Positions 1 through 8,023 of a stretch of 64,000 bases of DNA are shown here, one piece after another. The notes below the pieces were generated by a model that was not told the origin of the DNA, searched no databases, and worked only from the letters and a program-made list of their open reading frames with translations. Position 1 is the stretch's first letter. Each line of letters begins with the position of its first letter. The translations under genes were made by a program, and so were the position numbers. The stretch comes from Mesobacillus jeotgali (GTDB lineage: Bacteria; Bacillota; Bacilli; Bacillales; Cytobacillaceae), in NCBI RefSeq assembly GCF_002874535.1, contig NZ_CP025025.1:1225526-1289525 (forward strand). The letters are read 5' to 3'.

Positions 1-118
1 TATCTCTTATATGTTTCGGTTTCACCTTGCCAAGCCCGAAAGGAATCGGACTTACCCAGTGCTTTGGTGCAGGCATTGCCGCTTTTTTCTGTGGTCCTGG
101 ATGTTTTGTTTTACCCAA
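1..118 (-). CDS. FdhF/YdeP-type molybdopterin oxidoreductase, N-terminus (partial)
   Basis: Only the first 39 codons lie in the window; the gene runs off the left edge. The frame opens with a TTG codon at 118-116, preceded by a GGGAGTG ribosome site 8 nt upstream. The peptide begins MGKTKHPGPQKKAAMPAPKH and continues with a proline-rich stretch containing PFGLGKVKPKHIRD. From memory this resembles the start of Bacillus FdhF/YdeP oxidoreductases, molybdopterin-guanine-dinucleotide enzymes annotated as formate dehydrogenase-like. The context agrees: a DUF2294 gene just upstream, an OxlT-type carrier next, and fdhD, needed for formate dehydrogenase maturation, divergently transcribed nearby. The catalytic domain is not visible, so the exact substrate is unproven. 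A leader with a terminator (156-244) lies directly in front. Confidence 0.6.
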   Translation of the reverse strand, partial: MGKTKHPGPQKKAAMPAPKHWVSPIPFGLGKVKPKHIRD

Positions 119-155
119 TTTGAAACACTCCCATTTATAACAATCTTTAAGTCTA

Positions 156-244
156 TAAAAAAACCACCGTAAACCCGAAGCAGATGCTCCAGGTTCTAAC
201 GGTGGTTAGTCTTTAGCAGGGTCGCTGCCAAGTGCCATACCTTA
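156..244 (-). promoter_or_regulatory. Structured leader with intrinsic terminator before the FdhF/YdeP-type gene
   Basis: On the minus strand a small hairpin (216-228, stem GCAG/CTGC, loop CGACC) is followed by ACTAACC, which runs into a strong terminator. The terminator stem AACCACCGT/ACGGTGGTT occupies 162-170 and 199-207, has an inner hairpin, and ends in seven T. It sits between the stop codon of the DUF2294 gene and the TTG start of the oxidoreductase, so it should set readthrough into the latter. The hairpin, the ACTAACC junction and the layout recur in the leader at 2084-2240. I do not recognise the class. Confidence 0.6.
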
Positions 245-604
245 TAAATTACAGAATTTTTCTTGAATGTCCTCATCGAAAACAAAGATGGACATTCCAA
301 AATCACGATCGATATCTATATCTACAAAAAGTTCTACCAACTTGCAGCCTAGAAACTCTTCCATTTCCACTGGAGGATTCTTTCGGTACATGTCTTTAAC
401 CATTTCCGTTCTTGCGGCCCTAAGTGCCTGTTTTCCTTCATTGGCTGATGCAATGAATTTTTCGACAGGTGAAAGGTTTCCTTCCATTTCGCAGATGGCC
501 CATTTCTTACAAAAAGTAGTGGTTATTTTGCTTGGCCCTTTGCCCATATGCTTTTTGCGAAAGGATCGGACCAGATTGCTGAATTCTGCCTCGTATTTAT
601 TCAT
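242..604 (-). CDS. DUF2294 (MpsC-like) family protein
   Basis: The 120-residue soluble protein has the DUF2294 pattern: an N-terminal helix, a GKGPSKI segment, a CEMEGNLSPVEK strand-turn and a C-terminal helix-rich half containing RTEMVKDMYRKN. Some databases call this domain MpsC-like, after a membrane-potential-related system in staphylococci; its biochemical role is not settled. The ATG start has a good AGGAGG site 5 nt upstream. The gene lies between an OxlT-type carrier and an FdhF/YdeP-type oxidoreductase, all on the minus strand, so it probably belongs to the formate/molybdoenzyme locus. The transcript then meets the terminator at 162-207 before the oxidoreductase. No membrane segment is visible. 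Confidence 0.8.
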   Translation of the reverse strand: MNKYEAEFSNLVRSFRKKHMGKGPSKITTTFCKKWAICEMEGNLSPVEKFIASANEGKQALRAARTEMVKDMYRKNPPVEMEEFLGCKLVELFVDIDIDRDFGMSIFVFDEDIQEKFCNL

Positions 605-677
605 ATTATCCTCCTGTTATCTATACAGGTTATAAGACGATAGGTATTTTACCATATTGAGAGGCAATTACAAAGCA

Positions 678-1940
678 TTAACCAGCTAATCTTTCATTGG
701 CTTCATTTTGTTTTCGAAGTTTATTGATATCACGGCGGATTAAAATGGACACGGCCAGCGCAACAACGAACAGTCCGCTGAAGAACGTTAAGCTTGTTCC
801 ATAGCTTCCTGTAGTGTCTTTCATCCATGCCGCGAACATTGGTCCTGCCAGGCCTGCGGCTGCCCATGCAGTCAGGATATATCCGTGAATCGCACCTAGC
901 TGCTTCGTTCCAAACATGTCACCGATGAACGCAGGGATTGCAGCAAAACCGCCGCCATACATTGTGTAAACTACCGCAAGCATAACCTGGAATAGAAAAG
1001 CTTCTTTCGTATGCGGCAACAGCATGAATAATACAATCTGTGTCGCGAAGAAAATCGTATATGTGTTAGGGCGGCCAATATAGTCAGATATCGATGCCCA
1101 GGCAATACGGCCAAATCCGTTGAATAAACCTAAAACTCCAACCAGTGCCGCTGCCTCTGCAGTAGTTAATCCGATACTCTCTTCAGCTAACGGTTTTGCA
1201 GCTGAAAGTATGGCGATACCGCAAGTTACATTGATGAAGAGCATGATCCATAGATAGTAAAAACGTGAAGTTTTTATTGCTTCATTGGCTGTCAGCTGGG
1301 AAAGGTCTTTCTTAACCTTTACTTTTCCTGACTCAGCTTTTTCCTTGAAGCCTTTTGGAGCCCAATCAACTGGCGGCCTTTCAAGGTAGAGTGAGGATAG
1401 AGTCATAATAATAAAATATGCAGCACCGAGAATGTAAAATGTATTGGCCGTGCCTACAGATTTAATCAGTGAATCCATAATTGGGCTGCTGATTGCTGCT
1501 GCGAATCCAAATCCCATGATGGCAAGTCCTGTGGCAAGTCCACGTCTGTCTGGGAACCACTTTACCAAAGTAGAAACCGGGGCTATATAACCTACCCCAA
1601 GGCCAATTCCGCCTAAAACCCCATAAGTAATATACAATAATGGCAATGAACCGAGATTGACCGCCAGGCCTGATCCTAAAATTCCTGCTCCGAAAAAGGC
1701 TGCTGACAGAAGTCCAGCTTTTCTTGGACCGTGTTTTTCAACAAAATGCCCGAGGAACGCTGCTGATAATCCTAAAAATAAAATGGCAAGGCTGAATGTA
1801 AATTGTACTTGCTTGGAAGTCCAACCGAACTCCTCGATTAATGGGTTCGTAAAGTTGCTCCAGGCATATACAGACCCAATGGAAATGTGGATTCCCACTG
1901 CTGAGGCTGCGATAAGCCATCGATTCTTCGTTTTTTTCAT
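678..1940 (-). CDS. OxlT-like MFS carrier (oxalate/formate antiporter family)
   Basis: This is a 420-residue major facilitator with about 12 hydrophobic segments. The N-terminal signature SIGSVYAWSNFTNPL and the loop-2/3 segment HFVEKHGPRKAGLL are typical of the OxlT/YhjX branch, which exchanges small monocarboxylates and dicarboxylates such as formate, oxalate or pyruvate. The substrate here is an inference from its neighbours: a formate-dehydrogenase-like enzyme and DUF2294 downstream, and fdhD divergent. The start is ATG with an AGGGG site. A structured leader with a terminator and a possible antiterminator (2084-2240) precedes the gene, so transcription is probably attenuated. Length is normal for the family and no lesion is seen. 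Confidence 0.85.
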   Translation of the reverse strand: MKKTKNRWLIAASAVGIHISIGSVYAWSNFTNPLIEEFGWTSKQVQFTFSLAILFLGLSAAFLGHFVEKHGPRKAGLLSAAFFGAGILGSGLAVNLGSLPLLYITYGVLGGIGLGVGYIAPVSTLVKWFPDRRGLATGLAIMGFGFAAAISSPIMDSLIKSVGTANTFYILGAAYFIIMTLSSLYLERPPVDWAPKGFKEKAESGKVKVKKDLSQLTANEAIKTSRFYYLWIMLFINVTCGIAILSAAKPLAEESIGLTTAEAAALVGVLGLFNGFGRIAWASISDYIGRPNTYTIFFATQIVLFMLLPHTKEAFLFQVMLAVVYTMYGGGFAAIPAFIGDMFGTKQLGAIHGYILTAWAAAGLAGPMFAAWMKDTTGSYGTSLTFFSGLFVVALAVSILIRRDINKLRKQNEANERLAG

Positions 1941-2083
1941 GTTTTTTCCCCTTTACTTTGTTTGTTTTTCCCTATGACCAATGACTGCAACAATGAAGTG
2001 GATGGAATCTCTTAAACTGCAGAGACCTTGATTCCAAGCTCGATATGTATACTGTTTTTGAACCGAGTTCTTACCCGGGAAAC

Positions 2084-2240
2084 AAAAAACCGTCAATCTT
2101 CCCAAGCCCGCGACAAAGACGCGGACATTGATAGAAAAATTGACGGTTAGTACTAAGCAGGATTCGCTACTTACGGACCAACAGTTAATCGCTTACATTT
2201 CTATGACACCTTAACCGATGACAGGATCGCTATCTCGAAT
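2084..2240 (-). promoter_or_regulatory. Candidate riboswitch-like leader of the OxlT-type carrier gene
   Basis: Reading on the minus strand there is hairpin A (2234-2220, stem GATAG/CTGTC, loop CGATC), then CGGTTA (2217-2212), a middle region, hairpin B (2170-2157, GTAG/CTGC, loop CGAATC), then TAACCG (2149-2144), and a terminator with stem AACCGTCAAT/ATTGACGGTT (2148-2139 and 2097-2088) followed by T-rich sequence. CGGTTA can pair exactly with TAACCG. That pairing uses the 5' arm of the terminator, so the two folds exclude each other, as in a riboswitch or protein-controlled attenuator. Hairpin B and the ACTAACC junction recur in the leader at 156-244. I do not recognise a known family; the pairings were made by eye. 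Confidence 0.55.
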
Positions 2241-2424
2241 CAAAATGTGACAGAATAGTGAACTTCGGGAAAATTTTATCATCTTAGAACTGTAGATGCA
2301 ATACATTTTAGGTTGCGAAATCAATTTTACACTATGAGTGTGTTGTAAATTTTTCTTGTGAAAAAGAAGAGATTGTGTTTAGATTTTAAGTATTCTCAAA
2401 TTCTTATAAATTCAGGTGACGACT

Positions 2425-3213
2425 ATGTTAGAAAATATGAGTGATAAATATACCATAACAAAATATCAGGATGGACAATTCCTGGATGTAGAGGATGTCA
2501 TCGTAAATGAATTCCCATTGACCATTTATGTAAATGACATGGAGTTTGCAACAATGGTTTGTACTCCTACACATTTTGAGGAAATGGTAGTCGGTTTTCT
2601 GGCATCCGAAGGGGTTATCCGTTCCTACAATGACATCCATTCACTTAGCATCGATGAAAGCAGAGGCTATGCTTACGTTATGCTAAAAGTGAGTATGACA
2701 ACAAACCAGGAGTATTATTCAAAACGCTTTATCGGTTCCTGTTGCGGGAAGAGCCGTCAATTTTACTTTCATAATGATGCCCGGACAGCGAAAACCTCGA
2801 TGTCGAATACAACCATATCAGCGACTCAGAGCATTGCCCTTATGAACCAGATGCAAAACAGCTCTCAAGTGTTTCTTGAAACTGGAGGAGTACATAATGC
2901 AGCTCTTTGTTCCCCTGAAGAAATGATTGCGGTTCGCACGGATATTGGAAGACATAATGCACTGGATAAGTTATATGGGTATAGCATTTTGAATAGGGTG
3001 CCTGTTAGAAATAAAATCATTGTATTTAGTGGCAGGATTTCCTCAGAAGTACTATTGAAAGCTGCGAAGATCGGGGTAGGAATCGTCCTGTCAAAATCAG
3101 CGCCGACTGATCTTGCTATCAAACTGGCTAAGGACTTAAATATAACTGCAGTAGGTTTTATCCGTGGAAAATCCTTTAATGTGTATTCCTGTCCCGAAAG
3201 AATTATTGATTAA
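2425..3213 (+). CDS. fdhD: FdhD, formate dehydrogenase sulfurtransferase accessory protein
   Basis: FdhD moves sulfur from a cysteine desulfurase to the molybdenum cofactor of formate dehydrogenases. The 262-residue protein has the family landmarks: an early beta-rich region (FPLTIYVNDMEFATMVCTPT), the cysteine pair in GSCCGKSR, TGGVHNAAL, and the C-terminal signature RTDIGRHNALDKLYG followed by SGRISSEVLLKA. ATG at 2425 is preferred over GTG at 2416 because AGGTGA sits 5 nt before it. The gene is divergent from the OxlT-like carrier and supports the view that the oxidoreductase at the left edge is a formate-type molybdoenzyme. A symmetrical terminator follows at 3302-3335. Confidence 0.95.
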   Translation: MLENMSDKYTITKYQDGQFLDVEDVIVNEFPLTIYVNDMEFATMVCTPTHFEEMVVGFLASEGVIRSYNDIHSLSIDESRGYAYVMLKVSMTTNQEYYSKRFIGSCCGKSRQFYFHNDARTAKTSMSNTTISATQSIALMNQMQNSSQVFLETGGVHNAALCSPEEMIAVRTDIGRHNALDKLYGYSILNRVPVRNKIIVFSGRISSEVLLKAAKIGVGIVLSKSAPTDLAIKLAKDLNITAVGFIRGKSFNVYSCPERIID

Positions 3214-3301
3214 ATCTATTGTTGCAATCCGTATAAAGCGGACGAAATTCATTTGAAATATAGTTGTTTTTACATGAGTTTTTTAATAGACCAAACATAC
3301 T

Positions 3302-3335
3302 AAAAGCCAGAGTCCATATATGGATTCTGGCTTTT
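3302..3335. terminator. Intrinsic terminator after fdhD (bidirectional)
   Basis: The arms AAAAGCCAGA and TCTGGCTTTT are fully complementary around a short palindromic loop region. A-rich and T-rich flanks allow use on either strand. Confidence 0.85.
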
Positions 3336-3725
3336 CCTAGTATAATGTATTTTTTCCGCGCAAATTGTCGGACCAGGAAGAATCCGGAGTATCTAAGAGG
3401 ATAAAGAGGGAAAAGGGAGGCTCGGCAGGCTCAGTGGCTGAGAAGAAAGAATATCACATGATTTGATAAATTATCAGATAATTTGGATTTTGATTGAATA
3501 TTACAAGATTGTTACAATTATTGTTATAACGTATTTCATATTCGCTCATAATACTCGGTAAAATAGGAAATTTGAATGAATTCTTATCATTCTAGTTTAC
3601 TATTCTCGAATAGTGGGTATAAGTACTTTGGGTCGAATGTTACGGTCTTTTATAACTGGGTTATAAGGATCGATTAACAGAATAAATATTAAAGAAAGTA
3701 AGATTAAGAGGGGGAGTTTTAAACA
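3336..3725 (+). other. Intergenic region upstream of the amino-acid ABC operon
   Basis: About 390 bases without a gene. It should hold the promoter of the ABC operon at 3726. I see an AT-rich stretch around 3520-3560 with possible -10 sequences but no convincing paired -35 box. There is a purine-rich block near 3400-3450. I found no recognised riboswitch, T-box or repeat. Confidence 0.4.
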
Positions 3726-4511
3726 GTGAAGAAAATTTTATCATTATTCATTATTATGGTGACCATGGTAGGTCTCCTGGCTGCTTGCGGCAGCGATGAA
3801 AAAGCATCTGGTGACGGCGGCATGAAGTTGGCCGAGGATGGAAAGTTCACTTTTGCATCATCTGGTGAGTTCAAACCATTCAGCGTAACCGATGGAGAAG
3901 GCAAGATGAGTGGTTTTGACATCGATGTTGCCGAAGCAGTGGCAAAGGAAATGGGTCTGGAACCAAACCAGAAAAAGTTCAAGTTTGCCAGTATCGTAGA
4001 AGGTGTTAAGTCAGGCCGATTCGATGCAGCTGTTGCGAGCCATACCATTAACGAAGATCGCTTGAAGCATGTGGATTTCTCAACACCTTACTATTATTCC
4101 GGACCTCAGATTTTTGTAAGACCAGATAGCGATGTAGAAAAACTTGCTGATCTTGATGGACTGGAAATTGCAGTTTCAAAAGGTTCTACTTATGCAAAGA
4201 CTGCTGAAGAAGTGACAGATAATATTGTGCTTTATGACAGTGACGTAACTGCTTTAGAAGCGTTAGCAAATGGAAGGCACGACGCTGTTATAACGGACTT
4301 TATTACAGGGAAAGAAGCGATTGGTGCTGGTCTTGAAATTGAAGGCAAAGAGCTTCTTGGCCGAAGCGAGCAGGCAATTGCCATAGCCCAGGACAACGAT
4401 GAATTACTGGAGAAAGTCAACGAGGCATTGGAAACTTTAAGAGAAAATGGAACGTTGAAAGAAATCAGTGAAAAATATTTCGGTGAAGACATCACAGTTA
4501 AACCGGAGTAA
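3726..4511 (+). CDS. Polar amino-acid ABC transporter, substrate-binding lipoprotein
   Basis: The 261-residue protein has a lipoprotein signal ending in the lipobox LLAAC, so the mature protein starts at Cys21 and is anchored outside the membrane. After a polar linker comes an SBP_bac_3 fold: GEFKPFSV and GFDIDVAEAVAKEMG near the N-terminus, then VEGVKSGRFDAAVASHTINEDR, and a C-terminal region ending NEALETLRENGTLKEISEKYFGED, all typical of polar amino-acid receptors. The start is GTG with a GGGGGAG site. It is followed by a permease and an ATPase in the order usual for cystine, glutamine or arginine importers. The sequence alone does not settle the amino acid. Confidence 0.9.
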   Translation: MKKILSLFIIMVTMVGLLAACGSDEKASGDGGMKLAEDGKFTFASSGEFKPFSVTDGEGKMSGFDIDVAEAVAKEMGLEPNQKKFKFASIVEGVKSGRFDAAVASHTINEDRLKHVDFSTPYYYSGPQIFVRPDSDVEKLADLDGLEIAVSKGSTYAKTAEEVTDNIVLYDSDVTALEALANGRHDAVITDFITGKEAIGAGLEIEGKELLGRSEQAIAIAQDNDELLEKVNEALETLRENGTLKEISEKYFGEDITVKPE

Positions 4512-4618
4512 TAAGTTGTCATCTGGAGCGAATGTGCGGTTTAACTGCACATTCGTTTCTGCTTAAAAACGGTATTTATCAAGAACGATAAAAGAGCCCA
4601 CAGGGAGTTGAATGAATT

Positions 4619-5278
4619 TTGCCAAGTCTATCGCATGTTATAGAAGTCTTTTTTGACACGTATGATATATTCCTCAAAGGCATGCTGCTTACATTGCAAG
4701 TTACAGCAGTCTCGATTTTGATTGCTATTTTCATAGGGTTGTTTTTTGCCTTCCTAAAAATATCAGGTATTAAAGTTCTGGAATGGATTGCAAATGCCTA
4801 TATCTATTTGGTCAGAGGAACCCCGTTGATCGTCCAGATCTTCATTTTCTACTTTGGTATGACCAATTTGAACATCTCTGCTTTCTGGTCTGTAGCCCTT
4901 GGGCTTGCTTTCCATAACGGTGCCTATATTGCCGAAATCTTCAGGGGCACAATACAATCAATCGATAAAGGACAAATGGAAGCTGGCCGTTCACTTGGTA
5001 TGAGCAGGGTCCTTACAATGCGGAGAATTATCCTCCCACAAGCATTCCGTCGTGCCTTGCCCCCTCTTGGGAATCAATTCATCATTGGCCTCAAGGATTC
5101 TTCACTAGCAGCATTCATTGGAATGTACGAATTATTCAATGTCGCGACAACAAAAGGGGCAAACGATTTTGACAATATGACGTACTTGCTCATCGTTGCA
5201 GTGTACTATCTATTCCTTGTTTACTTGATATCTGCTTTGGTTGGACTGCTTGAGAAGAAACTTTCGGTAAGTGATTAA
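4619..5278 (+). CDS. Polar amino-acid ABC transporter, permease (HisM type)
   Basis: This 219-residue membrane protein has about five hydrophobic segments. It carries the HisM/GlnP-type signatures [18 protein letters not shown] and [18 protein letters not shown], plus the EAA loop [24 protein letters not shown] that docks to the ATPase. The most likely start is TTG at 4619, since a stop codon lies just upstream in frame; the GGGAG site is 11 nt away, somewhat distant. The end overlaps the first possible codons of the ATPase gene, implying translational coupling. It forms the channel of the importer with the proteins on either side, probably as a homodimer. Confidence 0.9.
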   Translation: MPSLSHVIEVFFDTYDIFLKGMLLTLQVTAVSILIAIFIGLFFAFLKISGIKVLEWIANAYIYLVRGTPLIVQIFIFYFGMTNLNISAFWSVALGLAFHNGAYIAEIFRGTIQSIDKGQMEAGRSLGMSRVLTMRRIILPQAFRRALPPLGNQFIIGLKDSSLAAFIGMYELFNVATTKGANDFDNMTYLLIVAVYYLFLVYLISALVGLLEKKLSVSD

Positions 5279-5291
5279 GGGGGAATTTGTT

Positions 5292-6029
5292 TTGGACGGA
5301 AGAGATATGATCAATGTTAAGAAACTGAATAAATCATTTGGCGACCTTCATGTATTGAAGGATGTAGATATAAATGTAAAAGAAAGTGACGTTGTCTGCC
5401 TGATAGGAGCAAGTGGCTCAGGTAAAAGTACTTTGCTGCGATGCCTGAACTTCCTGGAAATTAAAGATAATGGCCAAATCATCATTGAGGGTGAAGAAGT
5501 AAATGCAGATTCTCATGACCTGAACGAAGTGCGCCAGAAAATCGGCATGGTTTTTCAGCACTTTAACCTATTTCCTCATAAAAATGTGATTGAGAATATT
5601 ATCGAGGCGCCAGTACATGTAAAAGGGATCAGCAAATCACAGGCGATAAAGGAAGCAAGAGAGCTGCTAGAAAAGGTTGGCCTGGCGGATAAAGAAAAAG
5701 TCTATCCATCCAAGCTTTCTGGCGGTCAGAAACAACGAGTAGCAATTGCGAGAGCGCTGGCGATGAAGCCAGATATCATGCTGTTCGATGAGCCGACATC
5801 AGCACTCGACCCGGAGCTGGTTGGAGAAGTACTGGCAACGATGAAAGAGCTGGCAGAAGAGGGCATGACCATGGTAGTCGTGACACATGAAATGGGCTTT
5901 GCGCGCGAGGTAGCTGATTGGGTTGTCTATATGCACGGAGGCCGGATTGTAGAAGTTGGCCACCCAGATGAAATCTTTGATAACCCTGTCGAGGAACGTA
6001 CACGTGAGTTTTTAAGCAAAACCTTTTAA
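5292..6029 (+). CDS. Polar amino-acid ABC transporter, ATP-binding subunit
   Basis: A GlnQ/HisP-type ATPase of about 245 residues. Visible motifs are Walker [11 protein letters not shown]-loop [11 protein letters not shown], signature [15 protein letters not shown], Walker [14 protein letters not shown] and the switch histidine in [15 protein letters not shown]. The open frame extends back to GTG 5271, inside the permease gene. The AAGGGGG site at 5277-5283 lies 8 nt before TTG 5292, which I take as the start; ATG 5307 is the alternative. It ends just before a strong terminator, closing the three-gene operon (binding protein, permease, ATPase). Confidence 0.9.
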   Translation: MDGRDMINVKKLNKSFGDLHVLKDVDINVKESDVVCLIGASGSGKSTLLRCLNFLEIKDNGQIIIEGEEVNADSHDLNEVRQKIGMVFQHFNLFPHKNVIENIIEAPVHVKGISKSQAIKEARELLEKVGLADKEKVYPSKLSGGQKQRVAIARALAMKPDIMLFDEPTSALDPELVGEVLATMKELAEEGMTMVVVTHEMGFAREVADWVVYMHGGRIVEVGHPDEIFDNPVEERTREFLSKTF

Positions 6030-6032
6030 TGG

Positions 6033-6067
6033 ATGGACGCTTAGGTTCTCTAAGCGTCCATTTTTTT
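6033..6067 (+). terminator. Intrinsic terminator of the amino-acid ABC operon
   Basis: A 12-bp perfect stem, ATGGACGCTTAG paired with CTAAGCGTCCAT, with a 5-nt loop and a run of seven T. Confidence 0.95.
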
Positions 6068-6249
6068 GCCTTTTTAGGACCTAGTGTTATGTAGATGGAA
6101 ATGGGATATAAAAAAATGTTTCACCATGGATAATAGAGGGAAAAAGTTTGCAGAATAATTACATGGCAGGAAATATATATTTGCCCCTTAGAAAAAGGTA
6201 AGTGAAATTTTTATACATACTGAAAAATGCATATTTTTTGGAGGCTGAC

Positions 6250-7806
6250 ATGATCAAGAATATATTATCAAACTTTGTTTTTTCTGTGTCAGCTGCGGTG
6301 ATTTTGTTGTTCGTCGTAGTTGGAGCCATTATGCCAAAGAAGTTTGGTGCGGTGGCTGGAGAGTTGTTTGGTTTTACAACAGTTAATTTTGGCTGGTTCT
6401 ACTTGCTTGCAGTATTTATTATTGTACTCTTCTTGATAGGACTGGCCGTCAGTAAATATGGCGCCATCAGACTTGGCGGAGAAGGTGAACGACCTGAGTT
6501 TTCTTTCTTTACCTGGATTGGTATGCTCTTTTCAGCTGGTTTTGGCGCCGGGCTTGTATTCTGGGGAATTGCTGAACCAATGAGCCACTTTTTTAACACA
6601 CCATTCGCGGATATACAAGGGGAATCAAGAAGTGCGGCTAGAGTTGCAATGGGATACTCCTTTTTTCACTGGGGTGTGAGTCAATGGTCTGTTTTTGCGA
6701 TAGTTGGCTTAGTAATTGGATTCCTTCAATTCCGCAAACAAAAAAATGGTTTGGTTTCTACTGCACTTGAACCGATTACAGGTACAAAACCAGCAGTGAA
6801 AAACACAATTGATACACTTGCTGTTGTCGCGACTGTCATGGGGATCGCCACATCTGTCGGACTAGGTGTCCTTCAAATGAATGGCGGACTCAATGCTGTT
6901 TTTGATACTGGAAACTCTATCGGCATACAAATGATCATTATTTTAGTGATTTTCATTGCCTATATGATCTCATCTTCGACTGGACTTGAAAAAGGGATCG
7001 CGATGTTGAGTAACTTGAATCTTGGAATCGCGATTGTGCTACTATTATTTGTATTGATTGCGGGACCAACAGTCTTTATCATGGAAAGCTTCACACTCGC
7101 GATTGGGGATTATTTTGCCAACTTCATTCAATACAGCCTAAGACTGCAGCCATACCAGGAAGGGACATGGACAAGAGATTGGACAATCTTCTATTGGGCA
7201 TGGGCGATAGCGTGGTCTCCATTTGTTGGAGCGTTCGTTGCCAGGGTATCAAAGGGCAGAACCATCAGGGAATATATTTTTGGCGTCATGGTCATCCCGC
7301 CTGTAATTGCCTGTCTCTGGATCGCAGCATTCGGAGGCACTGCACTTTGGAATGATTTGAATTATGACACAGGAATTGCTGCAGCAGTGAACGCAGATTT
7401 AACATCTGCTCTATTCAAGACTTTTGAAGTGCTGCCGATGTCAACTATTCTTTCTATTTTATCTATTATATTAATTTTTACTTTCCTGGTAACATCAGCG
7501 GATTCAGCAACTTATATTCTGGCAAGTATGACGACTTCCGGAAGTTTGAACCCGCCAAGATTTGCAAAAATTGTTTGGGGCTCGCTAATGGCAGCCATCT
7601 CTGCAGTTTTGCTATACGCAGGTGGTCTCGAAGCTTTACAGACTGCTTCATTGATTGCTGCACTACCGTTTACAGTGTTGCTTTTGCTGTTAATGTTCGC
7701 GATTCTTAAGCTTCTGAAAAAAGAGCCACTGCCAATAAGGTCTGCAGATTTAAGGCGATTCAGGAGATTAGAGAAAGCTGCAAATAAAGATGGGGATCGT
7801 AAATAA
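6250..7806 (+). CDS. BCCT-family transporter (glycine betaine/choline/carnitine type)
   Basis: This protein of about 518 residues has roughly 12 hydrophobic segments and the BCCT landmarks GFGAGLVFWGIAEPMSHF, FFHWGVSQWSVFAIVGL and the Trp-rich core WTIFYWAWAIAWSPFVGAF followed by ARVSKGRTIREYIFG. The family imports betaine-type osmolytes with sodium, as OpuD and BetL do. ATG 6250 is chosen over the longer frame from 6202 because GGAGG lies 5 nt upstream and the next residues begin the first membrane segment. The C-terminal tail is short and basic (LRRFRRLEKAA), as in osmosensing members. The gene is monocistronic, between terminators. Confidence 0.92.
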   Translation: MIKNILSNFVFSVSAAVILLFVVVGAIMPKKFGAVAGELFGFTTVNFGWFYLLAVFIIVLFLIGLAVSKYGAIRLGGEGERPEFSFFTWIGMLFSAGFGAGLVFWGIAEPMSHFFNTPFADIQGESRSAARVAMGYSFFHWGVSQWSVFAIVGLVIGFLQFRKQKNGLVSTALEPITGTKPAVKNTIDTLAVVATVMGIATSVGLGVLQMNGGLNAVFDTGNSIGIQMIIILVIFIAYMISSSTGLEKGIAMLSNLNLGIAIVLLLFVLIAGPTVFIMESFTLAIGDYFANFIQYSLRLQPYQEGTWTRDWTIFYWAWAIAWSPFVGAFVARVSKGRTIREYIFGVMVIPPVIACLWIAAFGGTALWNDLNYDTGIAAAVNADLTSALFKTFEVLPMSTILSILSIILIFTFLVTSADSATYILASMTTSGSLNPPRFAKIVWGSLMAAISAVLLYAGGLEALQTASLIAALPFTVLLLLLMFAILKLLKKEPLPIRSADLRRFRRLEKAANKDGDRK

Positions 7807-7843
7807 ATTGGCATACCCCAGTTAGATATATTAAGATTAAGTG

Positions 7844-7871
7844 CGCTGCTGCTTGCAGCGTTTTTTTTTTT
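7844..7871 (+). terminator. Intrinsic terminator after the BCCT gene
   Basis: Stem CGCTGC/GCAGCG with loop TGCTT, then twelve T. Confidence 0.9.
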
Positions 7872-8023
7872 GCAGTAAGTATGGCAATAGAGTTGTCCAG
7901 GTCTACCACCTTTTATCTCACTCCAAAGTAAGTTAGCTGTTTGGCTGTATTCAAAATAAAGAACTCTAGCCGATATATTTACTATAAACAACATGAAAAT
8001 TAAATAAAGGATGTTAGCCAAGC

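Noticed and set aside
2157-2234. ANTAR or guanidine-II tandem hairpins
   Set aside because: The paired hairpins recall both, but the loops lack the A1/G4 hexaloop of ANTAR targets and the ACGR tetraloop of guanidine-II.
7512-8021. 169-codon minus-strand open frame opposite the BCCT gene end
   Set aside because: It overlaps the well-supported BCCT gene and its terminator, has no ribosome site and no recognisable domain; a shadow frame.
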